Assembly (NCBI RefSeq): GCF_031455195.1
Contig: NZ_JAVDSH010000008.1
Location: 162,593 to 226,592, forward strand
Reading direction: 5' to 3'
DNA: 64,000 nucleotides
Source of the DNA: Arthrobacter nitroguajacolicus_D
GTDB taxonomy: Bacteria; Actinomycetota; Actinomycetes; Actinomycetales; Micrococcaceae
Below, piece after piece: positions 44,370 through 52,371 of this stretch. How positions within the stretch are numbered: position 1 is the first letter of the stretch; each line of letters opens with the position of its first letter. A model generated the notes under the pieces. The model was given only the letters and a program-made list of their open reading frames with translations. It ran no database searches and was not told the DNA's origin. The translations under genes and the position numbers were made by a program.

Positions 44370-45487
44370 GCTTCACACCTTCCACCCGCAAAGGCGCCGT
44401 AGGCGTAGCAGTCATCGGTGCGGGCAACATCAGCAAGCAGTACCTGGACAACCTCACCACCTTCCCGGACGTCAAGGTCCTGGTGATCGCCGACCTGTTC
44501 GAAGAGGCGGCCAAGGCACGCGCCGAGGAATACGGGATCCCCGAGTGGGGTGCCCCGGAGCTGGCGCTGAACCATCCCGACGTCGAAATCATCGTGAACC
44601 TGACCATCCCTGCAGCTCACGTCGAGGTGGCGACGGCGGCGGTCAACGCCGGCAAGCACGTCTGGACCGAGAAGCCCTTCTCCCTGGACCGCGAGTCCGG
44701 TCTTGGCCTGCTCAAGGCAGCCGATGCCGCGGGCATCCGCCTGGGCACCGCACCGGACACGTTCCTTGGTGCGGGCCTGCAGACCGCGCGACGGATTATC
44801 GAGCGCGGTGATATCGGCACGCCGCTGACCGGCATGACCACGTTCCAGACCCCCGGTCCGGAATCCTGGCACCCGAACCCTGCGTTCCTGTTCCAGCACG
44901 GCGCCGGTCCCTTGTTCGACATGGGCCCGTACTACCTGACCGCACTGATCCAGACCTTCGGATCGATCCGCAAGGTGGCCGCCGTCGGCTCCTCCGCGAA
45001 GGCGACCCGCGTGATCGGTTCCGGTCCAAAGGCCGGCGAGGAATTCGCCGTCGAGGTCCCCACGCACGTTTCGGCAATGGCTCAGTTCGAGGGCGGCCAG
45101 TCCTCACACAGTGTGTTCTCCTTTGAGTCGCCGCGCCAACGCATGGGCTTCGTGGAGATCACCGGCTCGGAGGCGACGCTCTCGCTGCCGGACCCGAACT
45201 ATTTCGACGGCGACCTGAAGCTCTGGCGTCCGGGCGCGGAAGAACCAGAGATCATCGCCGCGACCGGGCCCGCCAATGGCCGGGGGCTCGGCGTGCTGGA
45301 CATGGCCCGCGCCCTGCGAGCCGGCACCCCGCACCGTGCCACTGGGGACCTCGCCTACCACGTGCTGGACAGCATGGTCTCAATCGCCGAATCCGTGGAG
45401 TCGGGCTCGTTCGTGGATGTCACCAGCAACGCACCCACCTCGGCCGCCCTGCCCGAGGACTGGGCACCGGAAACCGCAACACTCTAG
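44366..45487 (+). CDS. Gfo/Idh/MocA-family oxidoreductase (second of four)
   Basis: 373 aa. Rossmann start GVAVIGAGNISKQYLDNL, TEKPFSLDRESG for the catalytic-Lys region, and a C-terminal domain with FDMGPYYLTALIQTFG, in which Asp and Tyr replace the usual GGG-xx-D-xG-x-H. The altered ligand histidine may change specificity. It is coupled to the upstream isomerase. Confidence 0.85.
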   Translation: MSFTPSTRKGAVGVAVIGAGNISKQYLDNLTTFPDVKVLVIADLFEEAAKARAEEYGIPEWGAPELALNHPDVEIIVNLTIPAAHVEVATAAVNAGKHVWTEKPFSLDRESGLGLLKAADAAGIRLGTAPDTFLGAGLQTARRIIERGDIGTPLTGMTTFQTPGPESWHPNPAFLFQHGAGPLFDMGPYYLTALIQTFGSIRKVAAVGSSAKATRVIGSGPKAGEEFAVEVPTHVSAMAQFEGGQSSHSVFSFESPRQRMGFVEITGSEATLSLPDPNYFDGDLKLWRPGAEEPEIIAATGPANGRGLGVLDMARALRAGTPHRATGDLAYHVLDSMVSIAESVESGSFVDVTSNAPTSAALPEDWAPETATL

Positions 45488-45520
45488 AAATCCGCAGCGA
45501 AACCAGCGAGGAATCGAACC

Positions 45521-46702
45521 ATGAGCACGCCCACACACTCGTCCCTGCCTTCCAACCAGCCTCTCGGTGTGGCCGCCATCGGCTACGCCTTTATGGGGAA
45601 GGCCCACTCGAATGCGTGGCGGAACGTGGCTAGTTTCTTCGACGTCCCGGCCTTCGAGCAGAAAGTCCTCGTGGGCCGGGACGCCACCCAAGTGGCCGAG
45701 GCCGCTGCAAGGTACGGCTGGGCGGAATCCGCCACCGACTGGCGTTCGGTCATTGAACGGGACGACATCCACATCATCGACATCTGCGCCCCGGGTTGGA
45801 TGCACGCCGAAATCGCCATCGCCGCGCTGGAAGCGGGCAAGCACGTGCTGGTGGAAAAGCCTCTCGCCAACACCCTGGCCGAGGCTGAACTCATGACCGC
45901 AGCCGCAGCCAAAGCCCGGAAGCGCGGCGTGCAGTCCATGATCGGTTTCAACTACCGCCGAGTCCCCGCCCTGGCCCTGGCCAAAGAGCTCATCGCCGAA
46001 GGCCGCCTCGGCAGCGTCCGCCACGTCCGCGCCGCCTACCTCCAGGACTGGCTTTCCGACGCAGAGTCTCCCATGACCTGGCGGCTCCGGAAAGAAACCG
46101 CCGGATCCGGCGCCCTCGGCGACATCGCATCACACGCCATCGACCAGGTCCTCTACCTGCTGGGCGATGCGGTCACCGAGGTCTCCGGCCGCCTGCACAC
46201 CTTCGTGGACCGGCGCCCGGGAGCGGACGGCCTGGAAGATGTAACGGTCGACGACGCCGCCTGGGCCACCCTGACCCTCGCCTCCGGAGCAATCGCCTCG
46301 GTGGAAGTCAGCCGGGTGGCGACGGGCCAGAAGAACTCCCTCAAACTTGAAATCTACGGCGACAAGGGCACCATCCTGTTCGATCTGGAGGCCCTCAACG
46401 AACTGGGTTTCCTGGACGCGACCGTGCCGGTTCGGGAACAAGGTTTCCGTCGGATCCTGGTCAACGAGCCCGAACACCCGTACCTGGAAGCCTGGTGGCC
46501 GCAGGGCCATATCATCGGCTGGGAACACACCTTCACGCACCAAATCCGCGACTTCCTTCTCGCCATTCGCGACGGAAGCCAGCCGTCGCCGTCGTTCGAA
46601 GAAGGGCTCAACGTCCAACACATACTGGCCGCCGTGGAGGAGTCCGCAGCCGCCAAAAGCTCACTGATCCAACTCAACGCAACCCCTATTAAAGGAGCCT
46701 GA
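45521..46702 (+). CDS. Gfo/Idh/MocA-family oxidoreductase (third of four)
   Basis: 393 aa. GYAFMGKAHSNAWRNV opens the Rossmann fold, VEKPLANTLAEAE carries the catalytic-Lys motif, and GSGALGDIASHAIDQVLYL is the catalytic His/Asp segment. The GxxFMGKAHSxAW opening and the YLQDW block recall levoglucosan dehydrogenase-like enzymes of Arthrobacter relatives, so oxidation of an anhydro-sugar or glycoside at C3 is one possibility. Not proven. Confidence 0.87.
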   Translation: MSTPTHSSLPSNQPLGVAAIGYAFMGKAHSNAWRNVASFFDVPAFEQKVLVGRDATQVAEAAARYGWAESATDWRSVIERDDIHIIDICAPGWMHAEIAIAALEAGKHVLVEKPLANTLAEAELMTAAAAKARKRGVQSMIGFNYRRVPALALAKELIAEGRLGSVRHVRAAYLQDWLSDAESPMTWRLRKETAGSGALGDIASHAIDQVLYLLGDAVTEVSGRLHTFVDRRPGADGLEDVTVDDAAWATLTLASGAIASVEVSRVATGQKNSLKLEIYGDKGTILFDLEALNELGFLDATVPVREQGFRRILVNEPEHPYLEAWWPQGHIIGWEHTFTHQIRDFLLAIRDGSQPSPSFEEGLNVQHILAAVEESAAAKSSLIQLNATPIKGA

Positions 46703-46703
46703 C

Positions 46704-47702
46704 ATGCCCCGCCCGTACACCCTGTTCACCGGCCAGTGGGCCGACCTCCCCTTCGAGGAAGTCGCCAAGCTCGCCTCGGGCTGGGGCTATGACGGCCTGG
46801 AAATCGCCGTCTCCGGAGATCACCTCGACGCCTGGCGCTGGGACGAGCCCGGCTACGTCGAGTCCAAGCTCGCTGTCCTGGAAAAGTACAACCTCAAAGT
46901 CTGGGCCATCTCCAACCACCTCAAGGGCCAGGCCGTTTGCGATGACCCCATCGACTTCCGCCACGAAGCCATCGTCGGTTCCAAGGTCTGGGGCGACGGC
47001 GACCCCGAAGGCGTGCGCCAACGCGCCGCCGAGGAAATGAAGCACACCGCCCGCCTCGCCCGCGCTTTGGGTGTGGACACCGTCGTCGGGTTCACCGGTT
47101 CCTCGATCTGGCAGTACGTGGCCATGTTCCCGCCCGTCCCGGAGAAAGTCATCGAGGCCGGCTACCAGGACTTCGCCGACCGTTGGAACCCCATCCTGGA
47201 CGTCTTCGACGAATGCGGTGTCCGATTCGCCCATGAAGTCCACCCGAGTGAGATCGCCTACGACTACTGGACCACCGTCCGGACCCTCGAAGCGATCGGC
47301 CACCGGCCGGCGTTCGGCCTGAACTGGGACCCCTCCCACTTCATGTGGCAGGGCATCGACCCCGTCTCCTTTATCTGGGACTTCAAGGACCGGATCTACC
47401 ACGTGGACTGCAAGGACACCAAGCTCCGCCCCACCGGCCGGAACACCGTCATGGGCTCCCACCTGCCCTGGGGTGACCCCCGCCGCGGCTGGGACTTCGT
47501 CTCCGCCGGACGCGGCGACGTGCCCTGGGAATCGTCCTTCCGAGCCCTCACCGCGATCGGCTATGACGGACCCATCTCCGTGGAATGGGAAGACGCCGGA
47601 ATGGACCGCCTCCACGGCGCCCCCGAAGCCCTCACCGCGCTGAAGAAGTTCGACTTCCCCGCGTCGCAGACCTCGTTCGACGCCGCGTTCAGCCAGGACT
47701 AG
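46704..47702 (+). CDS. Sugar phosphate isomerase/epimerase (TIM barrel)
   Basis: 332 aa. Larger than the other isomerase in the operon. Metal-site residues are visible in RFAHEVHPSEIAYDY, GLNWDPSHFMWQG and YHVDCKDTK. The family often occurs with Gfo/Idh dehydrogenases acting on 3-keto-sugars or inositols. The start is one base after the upstream stop, with AAAGGAG before it. Confidence 0.87.
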   Translation: MPRPYTLFTGQWADLPFEEVAKLASGWGYDGLEIAVSGDHLDAWRWDEPGYVESKLAVLEKYNLKVWAISNHLKGQAVCDDPIDFRHEAIVGSKVWGDGDPEGVRQRAAEEMKHTARLARALGVDTVVGFTGSSIWQYVAMFPPVPEKVIEAGYQDFADRWNPILDVFDECGVRFAHEVHPSEIAYDYWTTVRTLEAIGHRPAFGLNWDPSHFMWQGIDPVSFIWDFKDRIYHVDCKDTKLRPTGRNTVMGSHLPWGDPRRGWDFVSAGRGDVPWESSFRALTAIGYDGPISVEWEDAGMDRLHGAPEALTALKKFDFPASQTSFDAAFSQD

Positions 47703-47705
47703 ACC

Positions 47706-48599
47706 ATGGCCCACGCGACCCGCACCCTTCAACCCGGTCAGCGTTGCGAGGTGTGGGTCGCGTCGGTCAGCGGTCAGGCCGAGCTGCTGTTCACCTCCAC
47801 CGACGTCCTGTTTGAGGCACCGAATTGGACCCTCGACGGGACGGCGCTGGTCCTCAACGGGGACGGCAGGTTGTGGACCCTGGACGTCGATTCCGCGGAG
47901 CTCACCACGGTTCCGCTGACCGGCGTACCGGACCTGAACAACGATCACGTCCTCGCGCCCGGCGGCGCCGGCATCTACCTTTCCGCCAACGACGGCCACA
48001 TCTACCGGGCATCACTGGGCGGCGGTCCTGCCCAGCGGATCACGGACGAGGACGGCACATTCCATTTCCTCCACGGCGTCAGTCCCGACGGCAAGGAGCT
48101 GGCATACGTGGGTATCGAGGCGGGCGACTTTACGCAGCCCGGTCGCCTCATGACCATGGCGTCCGACGGCGGCGCTACCGCCCGGGTTGATGTGGGGCCC
48201 GGCCACTGCGACGGACCGGAATACTCGCCGGACGGCAAGTGGATCTACCTCAATACCGCGTCCTTCACTACTGCTCCCGGCCATGCGCAACTGGCCCGGG
48301 TCAGCCGTGACGGGAGCGGATTCGAGCAACTACTGGCCTCGGGATCCGTCGACTGGTTCCCGCACCTTTCCCCCGATGGCCGCTTCGCGACGTATATCCG
48401 GTTCCCCAGCGGCACCGAAGGCCATCCCGCCGACTTGCCGGTCGCCGTCGTACTTGTTTCGACCGGAGACTGGAGCACTCCCCTCCAGGCGTGGCCACTT
48501 TTTGGCGGCCAAGGTACCCTCAACGTCAACAGCTGGTCGCCGGATTCGACGCGCTTTGCGTTTGTGGCGTACCCGCTCACCGACTCACCAAAGGACTAA
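47706..48599 (+). CDS. TolB-like beta-propeller (PD40) protein
   Basis: 297 aa built of repeated PD40-type blades (PNWTLDGTALVLNGDGRLW, GVSPDGKELAYVG, EYSPDGKWIYLN, HLSPDGRFATYI, WSPDSTRFAFV). No signal peptide, so it is cytoplasmic, unlike TolB. In this operon it may be an enzyme or a lyase-like accessory for the sugar. The exact role is unknown. Confidence 0.8.
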   Translation: MAHATRTLQPGQRCEVWVASVSGQAELLFTSTDVLFEAPNWTLDGTALVLNGDGRLWTLDVDSAELTTVPLTGVPDLNNDHVLAPGGAGIYLSANDGHIYRASLGGGPAQRITDEDGTFHFLHGVSPDGKELAYVGIEAGDFTQPGRLMTMASDGGATARVDVGPGHCDGPEYSPDGKWIYLNTASFTTAPGHAQLARVSRDGSGFEQLLASGSVDWFPHLSPDGRFATYIRFPSGTEGHPADLPVAVVLVSTGDWSTPLQAWPLFGGQGTLNVNSWSPDSTRFAFVAYPLTDSPKD

Positions 48600-48603
48600 G
48601 CCC

Positions 48604-49635
48604 GTGACCCTCAGCAATGGCACTTCAGACGGCACCATCCGGTGGGGAATTCTCGGCACCGGCTTCATCGCCGGGCTGCAAACCCAGGACCTCAAAGACA
48701 ACGGTTTCACGGTCCAGGCGGTGGGTTCGCGTTCGGCTGAGTCCAGCAGGTCCTTCGCGGAAAAGTTCGGGATCGCAACCGCGCACAGCAGCTATGAAGA
48801 CCTGGTGGCCGACCCCATGGTCGACGTGGTCTACATCGCCACGCCGCACCCGTTCCACCACGCGAACGCTTTGTTGGCCCTGAATGCGGGCAAGCACGTG
48901 CTGGTGGAGAAGTCGTTCACCATGAATGCCCGCGAAGCCCTGGACATCGTTGACCTGGCCGCATCGAAAGGGCTCGTGGCGTTGGAAGCCATGTGGACGA
49001 GGTTCCTTCCACACATGATCCGCGTGCGCGAGGTCATCGCGGCCGGCACCATCGGCGAGGTCCGGAAAGTGGTGGCCAGCCACAACCAAAGCCTTCCCAA
49101 GGATCCTTCCCACCGCTTGAACGATCCCGCACTGGGTGGTGGGGCCCTGCTGGACCTCGGTATCTACCCCATCTCGTTCGCTTTCGACATCCTGGGCACG
49201 CCCGCCGCGATCCGGGCAAGCGCTTCCATGACGGCCACTGGTGTGGACCGACAGACGGCGGCGATTTTTGATTACGACGGCGGCGCGCAGGCTTTGGTGG
49301 ACTGCGAACTGGATGCGGCCAGCGCCAACCGGGCCATGGTGATCGGCACGGAGGGTTGGATCGACATCGAAGACACTTGGTACAACCCCGTGCCCTTCTC
49401 CGTCCATGCGGCCGACGGTTCCGTGGGTGAGCGCTACGAGCAGCCCGTCACCAGCCGGGGCATGCAGTACCAGGCAGCGGAACTGGAACGCCTGGTCCGC
49501 GCCGGTGACACTGCCGGAACCATCCTTCCGCCGGAAGAAACGGTTGCCATCATGGCGGCCATGGACGAGATCCGCAGCCAGATCGGCCTGAGCTACGACG
49601 CTGACGGCGCTTCCAACGGGGCGGATGCCGCATGA
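48604..49635 (+). CDS. Gfo/Idh/MocA-family oxidoreductase (fourth of four)
   Basis: 343 aa from GTG 48604, five bases after the upstream stop with AAAGGA before it; the frame is open far upstream but that overlaps the propeller gene. Rossmann motif WGILGTGFIAGLQTQDL, VEKSFTMNAREALD, and EAMWTRFLPHMIRVRE with GGGALLDLGIYPISFAF place it in the dihydrodiol/xylose-dehydrogenase subgroup. It overlaps the final gene at ATGA. Confidence 0.87.
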   Translation: MTLSNGTSDGTIRWGILGTGFIAGLQTQDLKDNGFTVQAVGSRSAESSRSFAEKFGIATAHSSYEDLVADPMVDVVYIATPHPFHHANALLALNAGKHVLVEKSFTMNAREALDIVDLAASKGLVALEAMWTRFLPHMIRVREVIAAGTIGEVRKVVASHNQSLPKDPSHRLNDPALGGGALLDLGIYPISFAFDILGTPAAIRASASMTATGVDRQTAAIFDYDGGAQALVDCELDAASANRAMVIGTEGWIDIEDTWYNPVPFSVHAADGSVGERYEQPVTSRGMQYQAAELERLVRAGDTAGTILPPEETVAIMAAMDEIRSQIGLSYDADGASNGADAA

Positions 49636-50099
49636 GCGACTCACCCCGTCTCGCAGAACTCCGCCAGCAGGAAGAGGAACTGGTTTTCGCGAGCTTCGAC
49701 AACCACGACGCTTGGCGGTTGGGGTCGCTGATAGCCAACCACGCCATCGCGTCTGAGTTCGGTGTTGCCATCGATATTCGCCGGCACAACATCGTGCTGT
49801 TTCGATGCGTCCTGCCGGGTGCGACGTCCGACCAGGAAGAGTGGATCCGCCGGAAGTCCGCTTCGGTGCTGCGCTTTGAGCACAGCACGGCGTTGTTGAC
49901 TGAGCAGTTTGCCGATCGTGACCCCCTGGGCAACGGGTGGCTGGCCCACGAGGACTACACCCTGGCGGGTGGTTCCTTCCCTCTCCGCGTACGTGGTGCC
50001 GGCGTCATTGGGGCGATCACAGTATCCGGGTTGTCATCCGATGACGACCACCAGCTGGTGGTGGACGGGATCCGGAACTACTTGAAGACGGTGGGCTGA
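49632..50099 (+). CDS. UPF0303/HbpS-like heme-degrading domain protein
   Basis: 155 aa. Resembles the UPF0303 (YBR137W-like) branch of the GlcG/HbpS fold: DNHDAWRLGSLIANHAIAS, RHNIVLFRCVLPGATSDQEEWI, GGSFPLRVRGAGVIGAITVSGL. Such proteins are often last genes in sugar or polyol operons. The physiological role is not established. It ends the 13-gene operon; the convergent LytTR gene ends 20 bp away. Confidence 0.8.
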   Translation: MSDSPRLAELRQQEEELVFASFDNHDAWRLGSLIANHAIASEFGVAIDIRRHNIVLFRCVLPGATSDQEEWIRRKSASVLRFEHSTALLTEQFADRDPLGNGWLAHEDYTLAGGSFPLRVRGAGVIGAITVSGLSSDDDHQLVVDGIRNYLKTVG

Positions 50100-50119
50100 C
50101 CCGCTGCATGGCCGGTGGG

Positions 50120-51520
50120 CTAAATGTTCAGTGCGCCCCGCACGGCGCGGGTGTTCCTTCTTGAGACGGGGACCATCGTGTTCTCCGCGTTGTCCATGAT
50201 GAGCACCAGTTCGCCCTTTTCGCGACGTTCCACCTCGCGGATGCGGCTGAGGTTGACCAAGTACTGACGGTGGACACGCAGGAAGCTCCCCGTGTCCGAC
50301 AAGTCGGTTTCCAGTTTGTCCAAGCCGGACAAAGCGGCCCGAAGCCTGCCTTCATCAGTGAGCAGCCACACTTCGTTCCCCACCGCTTCAGCCACCGCCA
50401 CCTCTGAGGTTCCCAACAGAACCATCCGGTTCTCCTCACGGAGGGCGACAACCCGCCGCGATCGTCCCAGCAGGACTCCGCCAGTTTCGGCTTGGGGGAA
50501 GTGCTCCCCCGCCAAGGCCCCGAAAGAGATCAGGTGGCCAATCAGATTTTTGTGGAGGAACACCGGTCGAATTCCGATCGATGTCGGTTCGTCGGTGAAA
50601 CGGGTAAAGATCTGGGTCGATCCGGTCCACCCGGAGTCCACGGCGGCCCGCTTGGTGGCATAGCGTGCGGCATGGATGAACGGGGGAAGTTGGGGAGCCC
50701 AACGCACCACCGGATCCACGGCGGGAGCGTTGCCCGGTACGCCGAGGATGATGCTCGCCCTGTCGTCGGCGATCACCACACCTCCCTCAGTGTCAACGGC
50801 GACGAGCGGATCAGTTGAACGTCCCCTCGCCTGTGCAAACACTGCAAGCAGCTCGTTGCCACTGTCATGGGCCCTTCCCCTCAGGACATTCTGGGTGCGG
50901 GCTGCGGACGTCTCGAGCCATTTCCTTGCAGAACCGGGCAATTCACTGCCCCAGCACGAGATGTTGAGGACTGCAATGGGTTCTCCGCCCACCAGCTCCC
51001 GCACCGCGATGGCACCGCAGGACCAGTCATGGAAGGCCTGCAGCCAGTGCTCCGACTGCCTGATCATCACTGCGCGCCGGGTTTCCAGCGCCGTTCCCAT
51101 GCTGTTGGTTCCAACGGAGCTCTCCGACCAGCTGAAAAAGGGCGCAAGTCCACCCTCGGAAGCGATCGTGCGGGTGTTCCGATCGCCCCAAGCGGCAACA
51201 ATCCGGCCGTTGGCGTCGGCGATCGTCGCAACACCTCCCACCTTGGCCAACTCGTGCGCCATTGCGGCAGCACAAAAACCCAACTCCGCGAAGACCGTGT
51301 CCTGGTCAAGGGAGTGGGTGGCATCTGAGACCGCATTGGGCGCTTCGGCCAAAAATGGGTCTATGCGGTAGACGTCCCGGGAGCGTTGCCACGAGATCGC
51401 TACCTCGGGCCTCACGCCGTCGATGTCATCATCGCCGCCCACGAACCTTTCCCACGCCTGATATACGGCGGTTCGGTTTGAGCTAGCGGAAACCGGCTGT
51501 AACTGTTGCTCATTTGGCAT
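50120..51520 (-). CDS. AcoR-like GAF sensor with LytTR DNA-binding domain
   Basis: 466 aa from ATG 51520, chosen because GAGGAGG (51526-51532) precedes it. The N-terminal half is like the sensor part of AcoR-type activators (RPEVAISWQRSRD, then a GAF domain with SSVGTNSMGTAL). A PAS-like middle follows (LVAVDTEGGVVIADD). The C-terminal about 100 residues are a LytTR domain (SFLRVHRQYLVNLSRIREVERREKGE). AcoR proteins normally end in AAA+ and Fis domains; here those are replaced, so sigma-54 is not involved. It is divergent from the PQQ operon and probably activates it. Confidence 0.85.
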   Translation of the reverse strand: MPNEQQLQPVSASSNRTAVYQAWERFVGGDDDIDGVRPEVAISWQRSRDVYRIDPFLAEAPNAVSDATHSLDQDTVFAELGFCAAAMAHELAKVGGVATIADANGRIVAAWGDRNTRTIASEGGLAPFFSWSESSVGTNSMGTALETRRAVMIRQSEHWLQAFHDWSCGAIAVRELVGGEPIAVLNISCWGSELPGSARKWLETSAARTQNVLRGRAHDSGNELLAVFAQARGRSTDPLVAVDTEGGVVIADDRASIILGVPGNAPAVDPVVRWAPQLPPFIHAARYATKRAAVDSGWTGSTQIFTRFTDEPTSIGIRPVFLHKNLIGHLISFGALAGEHFPQAETGGVLLGRSRRVVALREENRMVLLGTSEVAVAEAVGNEVWLLTDEGRLRAALSGLDKLETDLSDTGSFLRVHRQYLVNLSRIREVERREKGELVLIMDNAENTMVPVSRRNTRAVRGALNI

Positions 51521-51881
51521 GGAAACCTCCTCAGCGCCCGTCAAGGAGCGCGTTCTGGATCAATGGCCGAACCACGGCCAGCGTCTATAGCCATAGTGGC
51601 CACCTCGCCAATTTCGTGACGTAATTCACACCCCTTCGTTTTCGGGTCTGGCTTCGTTCCCGCGGCAAACCGGTGCAGGGAAGTGGCATCCGCGCACCGG
51701 TGATGTGACAGCGAACGGCATCTTCAGGCGGGTGAACGGCGTGCTCCGGGAGTCCTGCGGTAGTGCCTGTTCGGCGGGTTTGGGCAGGCATACGGTTAGC
51801 TCTCAGCTGCTCGGACGAGCCGGCTGTTACGCATGAAAGTTCGCGTAATTCGTATGTGATTTCACGAGGAGGTGGTGTCTG
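51521..51881. promoter_or_regulatory. Divergent control region of the PQQ operon
   Basis: 361 bp. CGTAATTC occurs at 51620-51627 and 51844-51851, each near a GTGA-x-TCAC inverted repeat; these could be LytTR half-sites. CCGGTGC (51670-51676) pairs with GCACCGG (51694-51700). The conserved leader element occupies 51727-51806. A hairpin with GCTCG-x2-CGAGC follows it at about 51808-51819. No coding sequence was seen. Confidence 0.5.
51727..51806 (+). promoter_or_regulatory. Conserved leader element, copy 1 (PQQ operon)
   Basis: Shares GGCGGGTGAACGGC (51727-51740), an identical 22-base block (51757-51778, beginning GCGGTAGTGCC) and, further on, GGCATA and TTAGCTC-x-CAG with copy 2 at 62450-62528. 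Predicted pairings: GAACGGC (51734-51740) with GCC-T-GTTC (51765-51772), and an inner stem 51743-51746 with 51750-51753. It ends 75 bases before the GTG of the first operon gene. Riboswitch-like RNA or operator DNA are both possible. Confidence 0.7.
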
Positions 51882-52358
51882 GTGACGATTGCTGAAGAAC
51901 ACATTACTGAGGAACGGTCAGAATTGCTGGCCAGGCTTGGTTTGGACGGGCAGAACAAAGCATCCATGGGCCGGGTGTTGGCCACCGGCTCCATCGCAGA
52001 GGCGACGGAGCGGGCCGACGGCACCATGGAGGCGACGATCCGGATCAAGGAAGACGAGGTTTGCTGGGATCCGGCCATTCTCGTTCTGCCGCATGGCGGT
52101 GATCTGGAACTGACGGTCATCAATGACGACAAGAACACCCATGCCTGCCTGTTGCCGAGCAACGGCGACCAAAAGTTCCTTTGGCTGGTGAACCATTCGC
52201 GGGGCAGGGCGAAGATCACCCTCGATGGTCCCGGCTACTACTGGTACAGCTCACCGGGAGGCAACGACGAAGGTCGAGGCCTCACCGCCGCGATCGTCGT
52301 GCAGGGTGAAGTGCCCCCGGAAGCCCGACTGGATCGCCCCACCCAACCCCGCTCATAG
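51882..52358 (+). CDS. PQQ-dehydrogenase-associated cupredoxin-like protein
   Basis: 158 aa from GTG 51882 with GAGGAGG upstream. Residues 70-140 follow a cupredoxin pattern: first His ligand present (INDDKNTHACLLP, His87), but the C-terminal loop GPGYYWYSSPGGNDEGRGL has Ser, Gly and Leu where Cys, His and Met ligands would sit. It should not hold a type 1 copper. It resembles a mycobacterial PQQ-associated family (MSMEG_3727 type). No signal peptide. It is the first gene of the PQQ operon and probably a partner of the dehydrogenase. Confidence 0.72.
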   Translation: MTIAEEHITEERSELLARLGLDGQNKASMGRVLATGSIAEATERADGTMEATIRIKEDEVCWDPAILVLPHGGDLELTVINDDKNTHACLLPSNGDQKFLWLVNHSRGRAKITLDGPGYYWYSSPGGNDEGRGLTAAIVVQGEVPPEARLDRPTQPRS

Positions 52359-52371
52359 AAAGGATCAATCG

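Noticed and set aside
51727..51806. Leader element as a known cobalamin, TPP, glycine or T-box riboswitch
   Set aside because: The hallmark conserved words of those classes, as I know them, are not present, so I left the element unnamed.
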